DNA of 64,000 nt from Pomphorhynchus laevis (Eukaryota; Acanthocephala; Palaeacanthocephala; Echinorhynchida; Pomphorhynchidae): assembly GCA_012934845.2 (NCBI GenBank), contig WNNJ02002080.1:19411-83410 (forward strand), read 5' to 3'. A program made the translations under genes and the position numbers. Below, piece after piece: positions 22,901 to 37,900 of the stretch (its first letter is position 1; the number at the start of each line of letters is the position of its first letter). The notes under the pieces were generated by a model. That model was not told the origin of the DNA. It saw only the letters and a list, made by a program, of their open reading frames with translations, and did not search any database.

Positions 22901-25900
22901 AATGCGCTATATTCTTATGCTAATTTTGCCTAATTACTGATTAAAGAGCAAATTAAAAAATAAAAATGTATAATGTTTATTAATAACAAATAAATTCAAA
23001 AATCACATTTTATCAAAATCCTAATTTATAAAAATTTAAAAATGTCATTATTATAAATAGTTTGCAATTTATTAAATCCCATTTTATAAATTTTTAACAA
23101 ATTAAACAATTTTAGTTTTAGAAATTAAACGATTTGTGATAAAATGTAAAAAAATTAATTAAATAATTAAAAAATAAAAATTTAATATTTTGTAGAAATA
23201 ACGTGTATAAAATCATATTTTATTATATTATTTTAATTATAGTTAGCTTAATTATATTATTTTATTCTAGTAGGCTTAATTATATGTCGACAAGCTTAGA
23301 GATTTTAGTTTTGCTTTTGACACAAATACACTTCTAACTTCTTATTCTTAAGCCTTTGTCCAGCTCTGAGGCAAGTCCAGCTATGTGGGATTAATCCCTC
23401 TATTTTGCCCTATCTCGAGTCTGGTCTAAGTGAAGCCCATATGTCATCAAATCTGTATGAACGTCATCTAGCCATCGTCGATTGGGCCGATATCTCGGAC
23501 GTTTGCCTCTGATCTCGTGATTTAAGGCGGTCTTTGCAAGGAAGCGATTTTCAAATCGCAATAAGTGGCCGTACTACCGGAGTCATTTTGCAAACAATTG
23601 AAGCGACCCCGTATCTTTAGAGGAGATCCATATTTCTTACGTGGCCAAATCGCGTTATTTCGCTTATCCATCGCAGCATTTTAGTCGCCATAAACGCTAG
23701 ACGTCTTTCTGCTGCATTTGTAATAGTCACATAAAACGCCTGTCGCCGTTCGCCATTTTGTCCACGCTCAGTTTATTCGTGTCGTAATTTCATGAGTAAG
23801 GTGTCCCTTGCCGAAAGTATGATTCAGATGTACTTGAACTTTTTCGTAGTCTCAAATCAATACAGTTGAAGTTGATTGTGCCACTTTCTGTAGGTATGTT
23901 GGTAGGTATTCTGTCTTGTCTAAATTAAGTATCTGGATGCAGAACTAGAATCCTGCAATTTGGATAACTTGATGAACATGAAAAAAGCGGCTATTTAAGG
24001 AACAGGTACGAGGATTCTGATAAACATATTTCATTTCTAGGCGCTGGCATTTTCGACAGCAAAGACTCGATACGGACGTACATAGAAAAGCTCGCATACC
24101 CTGAAGAACAACCGTTTGATGCACAGGTTCACCTTTAAGGTAAACCTTTATCAGCAAATATTTGGGGTTTTAACGACATATCATTTCGCCCCATCGCTGG
24201 CAAATATATATGAGTGATTGAGAAAAACATTTACCATGACTTACCTTGTATCGTCCAATATTGGAGGTACGTAAACGACGAATTGTTTGTATAAATGGTA
24301 GAAACAGAATCCTTCAACTTGGATACCTTGATGAACATAAAAGATCCGGCTATTCAATGATAGGTTACATATGAGGATTCTGATAAACATATTTCCTTTC
24401 TAGATCAAAGTCGAAAAAACGAAAACAACCGTTTGATACACTGGCAGATCTATTATATATAAAATCCACGGGCTACTATAGTGTATGATAGAGCTATGAA
24501 ATTTTTTCTACGGACAAGAGAAAACTTAGTAGGTATTGTGAAATATCTAATATGTTATTAGAAAGACAGTATATTCTGCAATTAAACAAGTGTTTTATGT
24601 TACATATGATAATTCTGATAAACATATTTCCTTTCTAGATCAAAGTCGATAAAACAGGAACAACCGTTTGATACACTGGTAGATCTATTAGATATAAAAT
24701 CCAGGAGCTGATATAGTGATAAAAATTAATAATTTAAATAACTAAAAAATAAAAAATATATCTAAAAATTTAATATTTTGTAAATTAAGTATCTTGATGC
24801 AAAACTAGAATCCTGCAATTTGGATAACTTGATGAACATAAAAAAACCGATTGTTCAAAGAGCAGTTACGAAGATTCTGATAAACATATTTCATGACGTT
24901 GGCATTTTCGACAGCAAAGGCTCGATACGGACGTACATAGAAAAGCTCGCATACCCTAAAGAACAACCGTTTGATGCACTGGCAGATCTATTATATATAA
25001 AATCCACGGGCTACTATAGTGTATGATAGAGCTATGAAATTTTTTCTACGGACAAGATAAAACTTAGTAGGTATTGTGAAATATCTAATATGTTATTAGA
25101 AAGACAATATCTTCTGCAAGCTATGAATCAAGCGTTTAGTAAGTTAAAAAGAATGAGTGTACCGAACAAAGTCGAGAAAAACCAAAATAAAGACATTCAC
25201 AATATTTTTTACAACTTATATTTCGGAAGAGTATAATAATAGATTGATCGATTAGTTGTCGACTGATGGACAATATAATATAATTTATCACAAAAAACGA
25301 CCTTCTCCAATCTCCTTTTTCAAAACAATACCAACATATTCAAAGTATGAAGTAGTGTATCGCATTCCTTGTAAAAATTGCAACAAAGTCTACATCGGTC
25401 AAACCAAACAAGGAATACGAAAGAGACTTGAACAATACAAAGGAAATCTTAAAAGAGAAGACTTTTCTTCAGCTATGTTTAATAATTGATTAAACAGTTC
25501 GCATACGATTGATTTCGACAATACAAATATTCTTGAATACGAGCCATATACAGTCGTCGTTTAATCAAGCTGGCGGTACACAAAGAAATTGCATTAACCA
25601 TGCAAGGCAATAAATGCAATTGATGGTTAAAATTACCATCGGACCTGAGTTTGACTAAACAACATATCAATTAAATTCTTACGTTTTTATTCTTTATATA
25701 CTATGTCATTATTTATCAAAGATTTGTGTTTTCTTAAGAGGCCAATCGCATTGGCGAAAATTCAAAAATAATACTATTTTTCTTATTTTTTTTTTCGAAG
25801 AAAGAGCCAACTAATGACAAAATTATGCTTAGCGAAAAAGTTTACAAAAGCAAAAAATGACTAACTTTAATCCGTCGTCAGTATCACCATACTGATCAAC

Positions 25901-28900
25901 ATAGGGAGCTGATGCCATTGCGCCACGCACTTTAAGCGGAGTACTTCCTTTAATAAGTTGCAACATAACTACCATGCAGTCCTTTATCTTTATGAATATG
26001 CCGCAATATCCAGAGCAATTTAGCATATGAGAAACTGCACAGCCCATTTGACCAGAACGCATTTGTCTAATTTTTATATCTGATAAGAGAACATCACCAC
26101 AATGTAGACACAGAAATGTTAATCTAGATTCTTCTGTATCATCATCAAATAAAGATTTAGACATAATCATATCTGAGCTAAAATATAATTTCAATCGCGA
26201 TACTAATTTTGTAACTTACAAAATCTAATAATAAGAAATTAATTCGAAAATTTCGTTATAATTAGAATAAAAATTTTAATTATTTTCAACATTAGCAAAT
26301 ATTTCTTCGAGACAGTAAATCATGAAATTTAAACTTAAACTAAATACATAAAATACCTGATAATATAATTATATTTGCCAATATGTCACTTAACGATTGA
26401 TCAAATGACAATTTCTTTTATTAGCGATTATATTAGCGTAAATTAAAGCTGGTTTATGCAAATGCAATAATCCTTAAACGAAAAAGAATATAAAAGATTA
26501 TTATCAATATAAAGATCACCTTTATATTGAAGAATATAAAAGATTAAAGATTAAAGATAAAAGATAAAAGATTCTTTAATCTTCCACTTTAAAGGATTAA
26601 AGAATTAAAATTCTGATCATAATCTGAAATTAATGCTAGTATATCCCTAATTATTTAATTGATTATAAAGATCGTATTTACGGATTGGACAAACCAGCTC
26701 AGCTGTGTGCAACCACTTTGCAGCTCATAAACACGATACATAGAACTACTAATACAATTCATGATAATGTTTAAATTTTGAATTTAGATACTTGATATAC
26801 TTGTAATACTAAGTAATTCTTGTATGTATACAAGTATACATAATATACTTGATATACTTTTTCTAGATGCTTGATAATGACATTAGTTTAATGTCGAAAA
26901 TTTGCATAAATATATCTTTTACACTGGTGAGTGGATGTCGTTCCATGTATCGTTCCACAACAAAATAATTTTATAGATCGATTTGTCACAAAACGAAAAG
27001 AATTAAGGTATAGTTTTATTATCTGATTAAACCTTAATACCCTTTTTATTCATTATAGAACAGTGACTTGTAATAATTATTTCCAATGTTAACTCACTAC
27101 GTTCATATGTTGGATTTATATTTAAATCATAAGAATTAACCTCTTTCATTAGTATATCATAAACAAGCTTTATGCATATGAAGACAAGGTTATTACTAGC
27201 TTTATCAATAGTTGTTATTATATAGTTATCTTTTAATTTGGCAAGTTCTTTATTCATATCTTTATTAATTTTATCTTTAAAAAACGTTATTTTCAAATTA
27301 ATAAGTATTTAACCGATGAGCGTTTTCAGGTTAATATATATATTAAATATTAAATATATTAAATATATTTCAATATATATTTCAATTTTAAATTTTTACT
27401 TGATTAAAATGTAGATCCACCAAATTTTGATCTTTATAGATTTAAAAAGGTTATTTGATACATGTTATAAAATTATAAAATTATTCAATAATTAATAATT
27501 AATTATTCAATTATTAATTATTTAATTATTAATTATTTTTATTTATCATTATGTAATAATACAGCAATATTTAATGTATTATATTTTATATTATATGGTA
27601 TGCATGAATGCTCATACAAAAATATGTTTTCTGTAAATTTAAATATGTCATCTTTACGATATAAATTAATAGTAGTTTTAGTTAATGTTAATTTAATGTT
27701 CATATCTAGATATACACCTTCTTTATCATTAATATTGGTTTTGTTAAGAATAAGGCTTTCTGGATAAATGTGATCACTAATTGAATAAAAATTATTAGAA
27801 TTAAATACACATATATTATCAATGTATCGAAACATATATTTCATATATTTATATTGTTTAGATTTAGTTTTTACACAGTTATGAACAAATTCATATTCTA
27901 TAAAGCTTAAAAACAAGTCAGCTATAATTGGGCTACTATTACCACCCATTAGAACACCTTTTACTTGTCTAAATATAGATGTCCCTACTTTTAAATAATT
28001 TTGATTTATCAAAATATTTAAGGATTCTATTAATTCAATTTTATCCATATATTTATATTTATTTGATGGTTTAATTTTTGTTAGATAGGCGTTATAATTA
28101 TTATAACATATATATGTATATCTTTTTCCGAATATAAGATTAATTAATTTTACTAACGCTTCTTTAATATCTACTAAATCTAGATTTGTATAAAGCGTAC
28201 TAAAATCGTATGTATTTATATTTTGAAAATTTATTCCTTTTGTCTGTTCTAAAAATTCTTTTGTAGAATTAATACTGAAATAGTGTTTTATACCAGTATT
28301 AATTTCGATTACCTTACAATATTTTTTAAAGTGTGCTTTAATTACTTTAAGTATTTTATTCATATAGGACAGAAAGTGGTTTTAATGTACATTTAAACGC
28401 ACTACATATGAACCTAGGTTTTATTGGATTTTTATGTAATTTTGGATTCCAATATAATATAGGTATAGTTTTATTATCTAATTCAACCTTTATACCCTTT
28501 TTATCCATTATAGAACAGTGACTTGTAATAATTGTTTCTAAACTCAACTCACTACGTTTAGATGTTGGATTTACATTTAAATCATTAGAATTAACCTCTT
28601 TCATTAGTATATCATAATAAAGCTTTTTGCATATGAAGACAAAGTTATTACTAGCTTTATCAATAGTTGTTATTATATAGTTATTCTTTAATTTAGTAAG
28701 TTCTTTATACATGTCTTTATTAATTTTATCTTTCCTTTTATAATTGTTTATTATTTTCATTTTATTTTTAATTTTATCAAATATATAATCTTTCCAAATT
28801 TTTATCTTAGATATATTCGAGCTTTCACTATTAATCAGCTTACTAAAGTAATCATTTAAGTTATTATATAACGAACTGTAAATTTTATTTTTGTCGTTGT

Positions 28901-31900
28901 TGTTATTTAATCTATATTTATACCCTTTTAATAGCAGCTTTCTTAATTCACAATTTTCAATTAATTCTAGATTATGGGTACATATATGTTCATTTATTTT
29001 ATCAAAACTAAGACTTTTACAATTGCATTCTGTTTCCATTATGTTTCTAATATTATCGTTACATATTGATTTTAATTCTTTATTATAATTACAATTTTTT
29101 CGTCCTAATGGTGGTAGGAGTTTATACCTTATTTTAGGAATATATTTACTTAAATCTGACCTTATTATTTCTTTACTTTTAGAATTATTTAAAAGTCCGG
29201 CTATATTTATGTTATCTATACATTTATTAATAAAGTTTATGGTTAATGTATATTTCTATTGTTATTATTAACATTGTACGATTATAGTATTTTGTATTAC
29301 AATAACTGTCTATTATACAACTAAGCGAGTAGATTATATTCATAATATAAAAATTTCAAATTATATTTAATTATTATTTTTATACCTTACTGGTTTTGCT
29401 GCTAGCGACAATAAAGATAGGTAATCATATGGTAAATCAATAAGTTTTATAGGATTTGTGATAAGTAATGTATACTTAGAAGTACGAGGTGCACATCTAA
29501 ACAGTTAGGAGGGAATTATTACAGGAAATAGACAAAAGGCAGAATACAAACATATGTTGTTCAACAGTACTGAGCAAATCCTTGTAATCAAAAAAGTGAT
29601 TATCCAGTCCCAAATATTCACACAGCGCTATGTACTCTTGATCTGTGTTCATTTTTGCTTCTAAACAGAAGTGATAACGTTTTCATGAACTTTTTGTGGT
29701 TTTTTAATGTATTTTAATGGGTAATGTGAGCAATTATATTATTTGAAATAACAAAATAAATATTCGCAATATCGAAGTATACTAACAATTTTAGATCTAC
29801 CTGATTAATCCGATAAAAGCCTACTTTTAGATTTTTATTAATAAAATTAAAAAATAAGAATTTGAAACTGCATAGCAGTAAATGTTACAAATGTTGGCGA
29901 TTTATATTTTCAGGTTTTAGTTTTGATTATAAAAATAATCATAAAAATCGAGTTCAATAAAGATTAAGCTCAATAAAGATTTCTTAAATTTTGTGATGTC
30001 TAACAGCATAACAAAGTTCACATAAAATTCTATTATTTTACATATTCAATTGTAAATGACAAATATAGAATTATTATTCCAATATTTTAACTCAGCCTAG
30101 TTATAAAAAGCTATTGTTTTAGTTGATTAATGACAACTAATCAGTTTTACAGAATTCATAACAATTGCAAATAAAAGTATACTACAATTTACATTATCAA
30201 ATTTAAATTACATTTTACAAATTTTAATAAAAATTATTTAATGTTAAATAAAGATTGTAAATTGTAAATTTATCTGAAAAAGCGTTACAATTAAATGATC
30301 AATTGAATTATGTTTTAGTAATTGATATATAATTTAAAGACATAATTCGTTCGGTCTTTTAAGCAGATGATATATCATAACACAATAATAATAGAACACA
30401 TACGTCTTTGTTAAACGAATAACTCATTGTTTTATATTAGTTATAAAGATAGAAATTATATAATGATGGAATAAAAATATACCAGTATTATATTAAAAAC
30501 CAAAATTATATTAAAATCCAAAATCTAGGTTCATATAGGTTCGGACACTAGGACAGAAGAATATTTTTTTCAAATTCTAGGGCATGCTCGATTAAATCAG
30601 TTTAGTATTTAGCTATGACGAAATACTCAATCTGGATCCATCGTATTGTTTTGGTAACCTAAGTCTACTTTAACCACTACGCAAGTCGAAAAACATGGAA
30701 ATATGGAGAAAACTAGTAAAGTTTAAAGACGCAAACTTTTAATTGTTGGGTCTCGTAAGGGCGAATTGGAAAATGATACACAAAGAATTTCAAACGAATT
30801 TCACAAATAAAACCAGGAAAAAAATCGTGTTTATAATGTATTAAAGACATTTACAACTACTATGGATGCTTGATGGTAATAACATTTTCTGTAGCTTTTT
30901 GATGTGCCAGATCATCTTATAGGAAAAATACCAGAAACATATGATTCCTCGCTCAACTAACATCCATATAAATAGTTTAATAATGACCAGTTTGCGGGAA
31001 CTTTCAACTTATAAATATATTATTTAAAAAACAAGCTCGATAGCTCCTTCAATCATCATCAATAAAACATTTTTGACACAGACAATAGTAAAAACAGTTT
31101 AAAACAGAAGTTCAAACAGTTTGCGATAAAACTTCAATTCGGATGATGCTACTAGAAAATATCGAAATATATGGAAATATTTTTTCGTCGATAATTAAAA
31201 GTTTAAAGTAGAAACTTAAATTATTTATCTACAAAAATTATTCCTTTTAAGAGCAGTATTGGACGTTGGAATATTTACAACATATTATAAGCAATGAAGT
31301 CGAATGAACATTCTTTACATAGTTGGTTGGAACAATAAAATTGCAGGTTTATAAATAATTATTTAATTTTAGGTTGTTTACACTATATAATGTAATAAGT
31401 AGTTAGAAATAATTAAAAATTGAAAATACCAAATTGATTTGGATTGCTCGAATATACCATTAATCCGAAATTATTATTAGTAATTACAAATGATAAAATT
31501 AAAACTTTAACTGTCTAATATTTATGACCAAGGTTAGTAGAATTACCAACCCAACTAACAATTGTTAAAAGTATTTCGGATGTCCATAATAAAATTACTA
31601 ATAATAGATATTACAGCGGACAATTTTAAATTAAATGTTTTATTCAATAAAAATTATTATTTTATAAATAAATAATTTTTAAATAATTTTTTTAAATCAA
31701 ATTACTACATAAATACAATCATTTTGCGTTAAGAATTGACGTTTTAAAATAAACAAAAAGATATTGTTGAGAGTACAGACGATTCTAAACTGATATTTTG
31801 ATCGAATACAAAACTGGATTTAAATTCATTTTCCAAATATATTTTGGGGAAAACATCAATACTTGTAAAGAAATTCATAAATAATAATATTTATGTAATA

Positions 31901-34900
31901 ATTTATTCTGTAATTTTGAGGGGTATTTCTCGAAGTTACCTAATATAATTTTATAAATTTGTTGTTCACTCAAATTTGTTAATAAGTTATATTTTACATT
32001 GTATGTAAAATATATCTATATTACAATATAGTTATATAATAACTATATTATTACAATATTATTCCAATATTATAATTACAATATTATTCGATATACCTAT
32101 AACTATAGTAAATATATCGAATTTGATAGATAAACATTTAAAAAAGGAAATGAGTTTCTTACGTTTCAATCTATTGGAAAATTGTAGACGAAAGATGCTT
32201 CGATAAAAAAATGCACAAAGTCGAAGAAAATAAAAGTTTTTCTCAAACATAAGGGATTCTTTTGGATCAGAAATCATGCTAAATGTGCAGTTGTTTAATT
32301 GCATAGATAATTCTAAACAAAAAACAAACAGCAATTAAGACAATTAACGATACAAAAACACTTACCACCCGATTCAATCATTGACCTTATATTCAAATAA
32401 TTTCGAGCTAATACGAATTTGAATACAAAAGACTGAACTCTATGTCTAAAGCCGCATCGAATAAATGACGCTGAAGGTTGATTGGCAAACACAGCTGATA
32501 ATGAAACCAACGATTCTAATAAATCATTTTCACTGTTAATGCCATCACATATACCTAGAAACAGAAACATATCACTTTTTGTGAGGTATTTAATTAAACC
32601 AAATAATATATTAAATTTTAATGGTATATTAATATCATATATTATATTAAGAAAAATGTAGATAAATAATTACATTACAATATTAATAATGTCCAATGAT
32701 ACGTTCGATGTGCAAATGTGTACTTAATTCTGCTGCCCTGACTTAAATCTGACCTTTAAGCGGGGTTTTACTCATTATTTTGACATGTTTAATGAAACAT
32801 TTACTCTTGTACAAGTTCTGTCAGACTTTTACATTCAACAGACTGTTAGTAAATATTTTAACAAGAGATAATATTTTATATTAATATTTAATATATAATT
32901 TTAATATTCATAATATTAATATAATTTTAATATATAATATTAATTTTATATATAATATTTTATATTTTATAATATATATTATTATATTTAAATATAATTT
33001 ATATCTTATTTATATTAATGACATTACAGTTGAAAAGGACTCTTGCAATAGTCGAAAAATTGCGAATAATAATTTTCTTTTTATATTTATCTCGATGTTT
33101 AAACGCCCTGAGCAATTGAATAGCACATCGAACGTATCATTGGGCATTAATTTATAAAATAATTTTTCGCTAATTCTTTTGTTGATTTATTGTAAATTAA
33201 TATTTTAATAATATTTTGCTAATTTATAACAGAGTCAGATAACTGAGTATACGTATTTTATACTTTAAATAAATTAACAATAAATATAAATAACTAAATA
33301 TAATACATAATTATATAAGATGTTATACAATTAACAGTTATATAAAATTTAAAATAAAATTTATATTAGGGAAAAACAATTAAATAAAATATTTATCGAA
33401 TTATAATGGATGAGCATTCTTATTGAAACATTCTAATTAAATAATTCTAATTTAATGTTTTAATTATTGAAATATAATGTTTGAAGCAAAGACAAAAATA
33501 ATTATTTATATTTTAAATTTAAGTATAATTTAGAAGCAATTATATTTACAATATTATCAAATTATAATGTGATAATATAATTACATTTAATGTAGTTACA
33601 TTATCACAATCACATTATAATTACGAGCAATCTTCAATATTCAAATTTATATTAGAAACTTAAAATTTAACATTCGTTGACAAGCTAAATTTTTAGAGGC
33701 TTGTGTACTAAAAATATACTAATAATTTGAAAAATATCAATAATACACTATCTGATTGATACTCAGTTTTCTTGTTGCCGTTCCACAATGTATGAACTTA
33801 CTGATATTCTGTATCTTGTTAAAGATCTACATAATATCTAAAGTTCACCATAACGTTAGTGCCAACGATTTTAAAATCTGTCGAATAATTAGGTCGGATT
33901 TAGATATGGATGTGATCCAATCAGATATCAACATGGTTTATGTAAGCATATTCGAACAGTTTGTACATCAATAGAACAAATAGTTTGTACATCAAATGTT
34001 TTAAAAGGTTTAAAAATTATCAATTTGTGTCTACGATAGTTTTGTACTTTATGAGAATTCTTTAGAAATCATCAACACAGTGTTGATGATAAAAACTATT
34101 AAAATATAGTCCTAAAATATAACAATTTTATTTTGAAATTTTTTAACGATCTTGTAATTTTTTTATAATTTTTCGTTTTATCTATATCTATGAATTTTCG
34201 TTTTATTCATGATCCTGCACCAAAATTCCAAATTATATTACTTTCTTACTTAACAATAAATAAAACCATAAATGACTTGAAAAGTTGCAAGCAAAATTAT
34301 TAAATATCTGATAAATCTATTTTTGAAATTGGAAAATGTCAGTGCTCAAAATATGGTTTGATAAGTAAAAAATTTGAAAATACTGCATTCTTGCAGATGA
34401 TTGCATTTCATAAGACAATTTGAAATTAAATTTTGCAATCCAAAAATCGATTGTGATATCTGAAGATGTTTCTGTAGAAATAAATTCGGAAACGTCTTTC
34501 TGATTATGCAAATGTCAGAAAGATACAATAATTATTATACAATTATCCTTCAAAATAGTGAATTATTGGAAGTTAAAATTATTGATAGTTAACGATCAAA
34601 TAAACATCAAAATATACAATTTAGCAATTTTTGTTATTCTTATTGCTAAAGCAAGAAGAATGAAGAATGCAATACGTCAAATGTTACAATAAACAAAATA
34701 AAATTTAACACACGTTTATTTTATAACGTTGACGGTATTAATAAAAATAGGTAAGGAATTTCAGTCCAAAGGGTATAAATAAACGGCAAATTGTATAATT
34801 TTAAGAGAAATAAAATTTACAATTCGTTTATATAATGACTTAAATGCGTACTTTGGTAAGTTTATTAATAGTGAAAGCTTAAATACACTAAAAATTAAAA

Positions 34901-37900
34901 TTGGGAAAGATTATATATTTGTTATTAATTTGTATTATAATAAAAAAGAAAATTAAAAAAAAACACAAAAATGTGTCTTCGACCGACACTCTCGACTGAC
35001 ACTATTCATACCGACACTATCTATTTTTACCAAAGTGATTACCAATATTTAATATTGGAATAAAACACTATTTCATTATTTATTCTAGAAAAGAATTTTT
35101 AGAACACAGAAAAGAAATAAATTTTCAGAATTCAAACACTTACAATTTTAGTACGCTTAATGCAAATTTAGATTTAGCAAATATTAAAAAAGCGTGACAA
35201 GGGATATATCTAGATATGAACATTAAATTAACATTAACTAAAACTACTATTAATTTATATCGTAAAGATGACATATTTAAATTTACAAGAATCATATTTT
35301 GCATGAGCATTCATGCATACCATATAATTTAAAATATAATACATAAAATAATGAAATTTTATGAATTGCAACAATATGTAATGATATTGGCTTTCTTCAA
35401 AATCATTTAAATAATTTAATAGATACATATTTTAAACTAGGTTACTATAAAAATAACATCAAGCAGAAAATAGTAAAATATAAAAATCAACACAATAATA
35501 TAAAGAATAAATTTAAACTCTTAAGTGGCAAATTTTTATGGATGGATTATATATAATATACTTTGTATTAGAATAAGATACTAGATAGTTTTATCAGAGG
35601 AAATACATCATTAGCATGTATTTGGCCCCGCTGCTATGTTGGGTAGAGGAGTTATGGGCCGAAACGTGATAGCATAGCAGTTCCTCCTGATGACCTCTAT
35701 CTTGATATTAATGGCAACTTTTTAGTACAAGCAAACACAAGCGTCTACAAATAGTTGCTGTTACAAATATATAAAAATAATATATTTTATTTTCTATAAA
35801 AATAAAATGAAAGCATTATTCTTAATAAAACCAATATTAATGATAAAGAAGGTGTACATCTTGATATGAGCATTAAATTAACATTAACTAAAACTACTAT
35901 TAATTTATATCGCTAAGATGACATATTTAAATTTACAAGAAACATATTTTTGCATGAGCATTCATATATGCTGTATAATATAAAATAAGCAAACTGAGTC
36001 TTAGTTATAAGACTCAGTTTATTTTGCATTATCAAAAATAATGCAAAATAAAAGTTAAATAGTTAAATAATAAAAAATTAATTAATAATAAATAATTGTT
36101 ATAAGATTTTATATAATTTATATCAAGATGAATTATAAACTGAAATTAAAAAAAGTCATTTTTATGAATTGACTAATCGATAACAAACTATGTATCAGAA
36201 TAATGATTAGAGGTCATCAGGAGAAACTGCTATGCTATCAGGTTTCGGACCCTAACTCCTCTACCCAACATAGCAGCGGGGCCAAATACATGCAAATGAC
36301 GTATTTCCTCCGATAAAACTATCTAGTATCTTATTCTAATACAAAGTATATTATTTATTATCCATCCATAAAAATTTGCCACTTAAGAGTTTAAATTTAT
36401 TCTTTATATTATTGTGTTGATTTATATATTTTACTATTTTCTGCTTGATGTTATTTTTATAGTAACCTAGTTTAAAATATGTATCTATTAAATTATTTAA
36501 ATGATTTTGAAGAAAGCCAATATCATTACATATTGTTGCAATTCTTAAAATTTCATTATTTAATGTATTATATTTTATATTATATGGTATGCATGAATGC
36601 TCATGCAAAAATATGTTTCTTGTAAATTAAAATATGTCATCTTTACGATATAAATTAATAGTAGTTTTAGTTAATGTTAATTTAATTGTTCATATCTAGA
36701 TATACACCTTCTTTATCATTAATATTGGTTTTGTTAAGAATAAGGCTTTCTGGATAAATGTGTTCACTAATTGAATAAAAATTATTAGAATTAAATACAC
36801 ATATATCATCAATGTATCGAAACATATATTTCATATATTTATATTGTTTAAGATTTAGTTTTTACACAGTTATGAACAAATTCATATTTTATAAAGCTTA
36901 AAAACAAGTCAGCTATAATTGGGCTACTATTACCACCAATTGGAACACTTTTTACTTGTCTAAATATAGATGACCCTACTTTTAAATATTTTTGATTTAT
37001 CAAAATATTTAAGGATTCTATTAATTCAATTTTATCCATATTAATATTTACTTAATGGTTTAATTTCTGTAAGATAGGCGTTATAATTATTATAACATAT
37101 ATATATCTTTTTTCGAATATAAGATTAATTTATTTTTCTGACGCTTCTTCAATATCTACTAATTCTAGATTAGTATTAAGCGTTCTAAAATCATATGTAT
37201 TTATATTCTGAAAATTTATTCCTTTTGCCTGTTCTAAAAATTCTTTTGTAGAATTAATACTGAAATAGTGTTTTATACAGTATGAATTTCGATTACTTTG
37301 CAATATGTTTTAAAGTGTGCTTTAATTACTTTAAGTATTTTATTCATAAAGACAGAAAATGGTTTTAATATACATTTAAAAGCCTTACACATGAACATAG
37401 GTTTTATTGGATTTTCATGTAATTTTGGATTCCAATATAATATAGGTATAATTTTATTATCTGATTCAACCTTTATACCCTTTTTATCTATTATAGACCA
37501 GTGACTTGTAATAATTGTTTCTAAACTTAACTCTCTACGTTCATATGTTGGATTTACATATAAATCATTAGAATTAACATCTTTCATTATAGAGGTTAAT
37601 TCGTAATTTTTTTAATGAAAGATGTTAACCTTATCATTAAAGAGATTAATTCTTTCATTAACCTCTTTCATATAATACATAAAATAATGAAATTTTAAGA
37701 AGTGCAACAATTTGTAACGATTTTGCGATATTGTATTTTTTTAAAATCATTTAAATAATTTTATAGATGCATATGCTAAACTAGGTTACTATAAAAATAT
37801 TATCAAACAGAAAATAGTAAAATATTTAAATCAACACAATAATATAAATTTAAAATCATGAGTGGAAAATGATTATGAATAATAAATAATATACTTCTTA

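Noticed and set aside
25256-25489. Host GIY-YIG nuclease gene (SLX1-like)
   Set aside because: The flanks are PLE-B RT and UTR, and the same block recurs at 59.7 kb. The domain reads as a PLE endonuclease.
25829-25865. Early C-terminus of UBR (VIFCFCKLFR-stop) after exon 13
   Set aside because: A donor at 25865 joins in phase to the exon at 19970, which carries the family's conserved C-terminal segment. The read-through residues have no family match.
33756-33974. 72-codon ORF as a gene in a UBR intron
   Set aside because: It lacks a convincing start, family resemblance and codon bias. Chance frames of this length are expected.
35574-35702. Canonical hammerhead ribozyme call for the PLE-A module
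   Set aside because: CUGAUGA, GAAA and a hairpin occur in type II order, but the stems next to the cleavage site and stem II do not pair as the core requires. It is kept only as a candidate finding.
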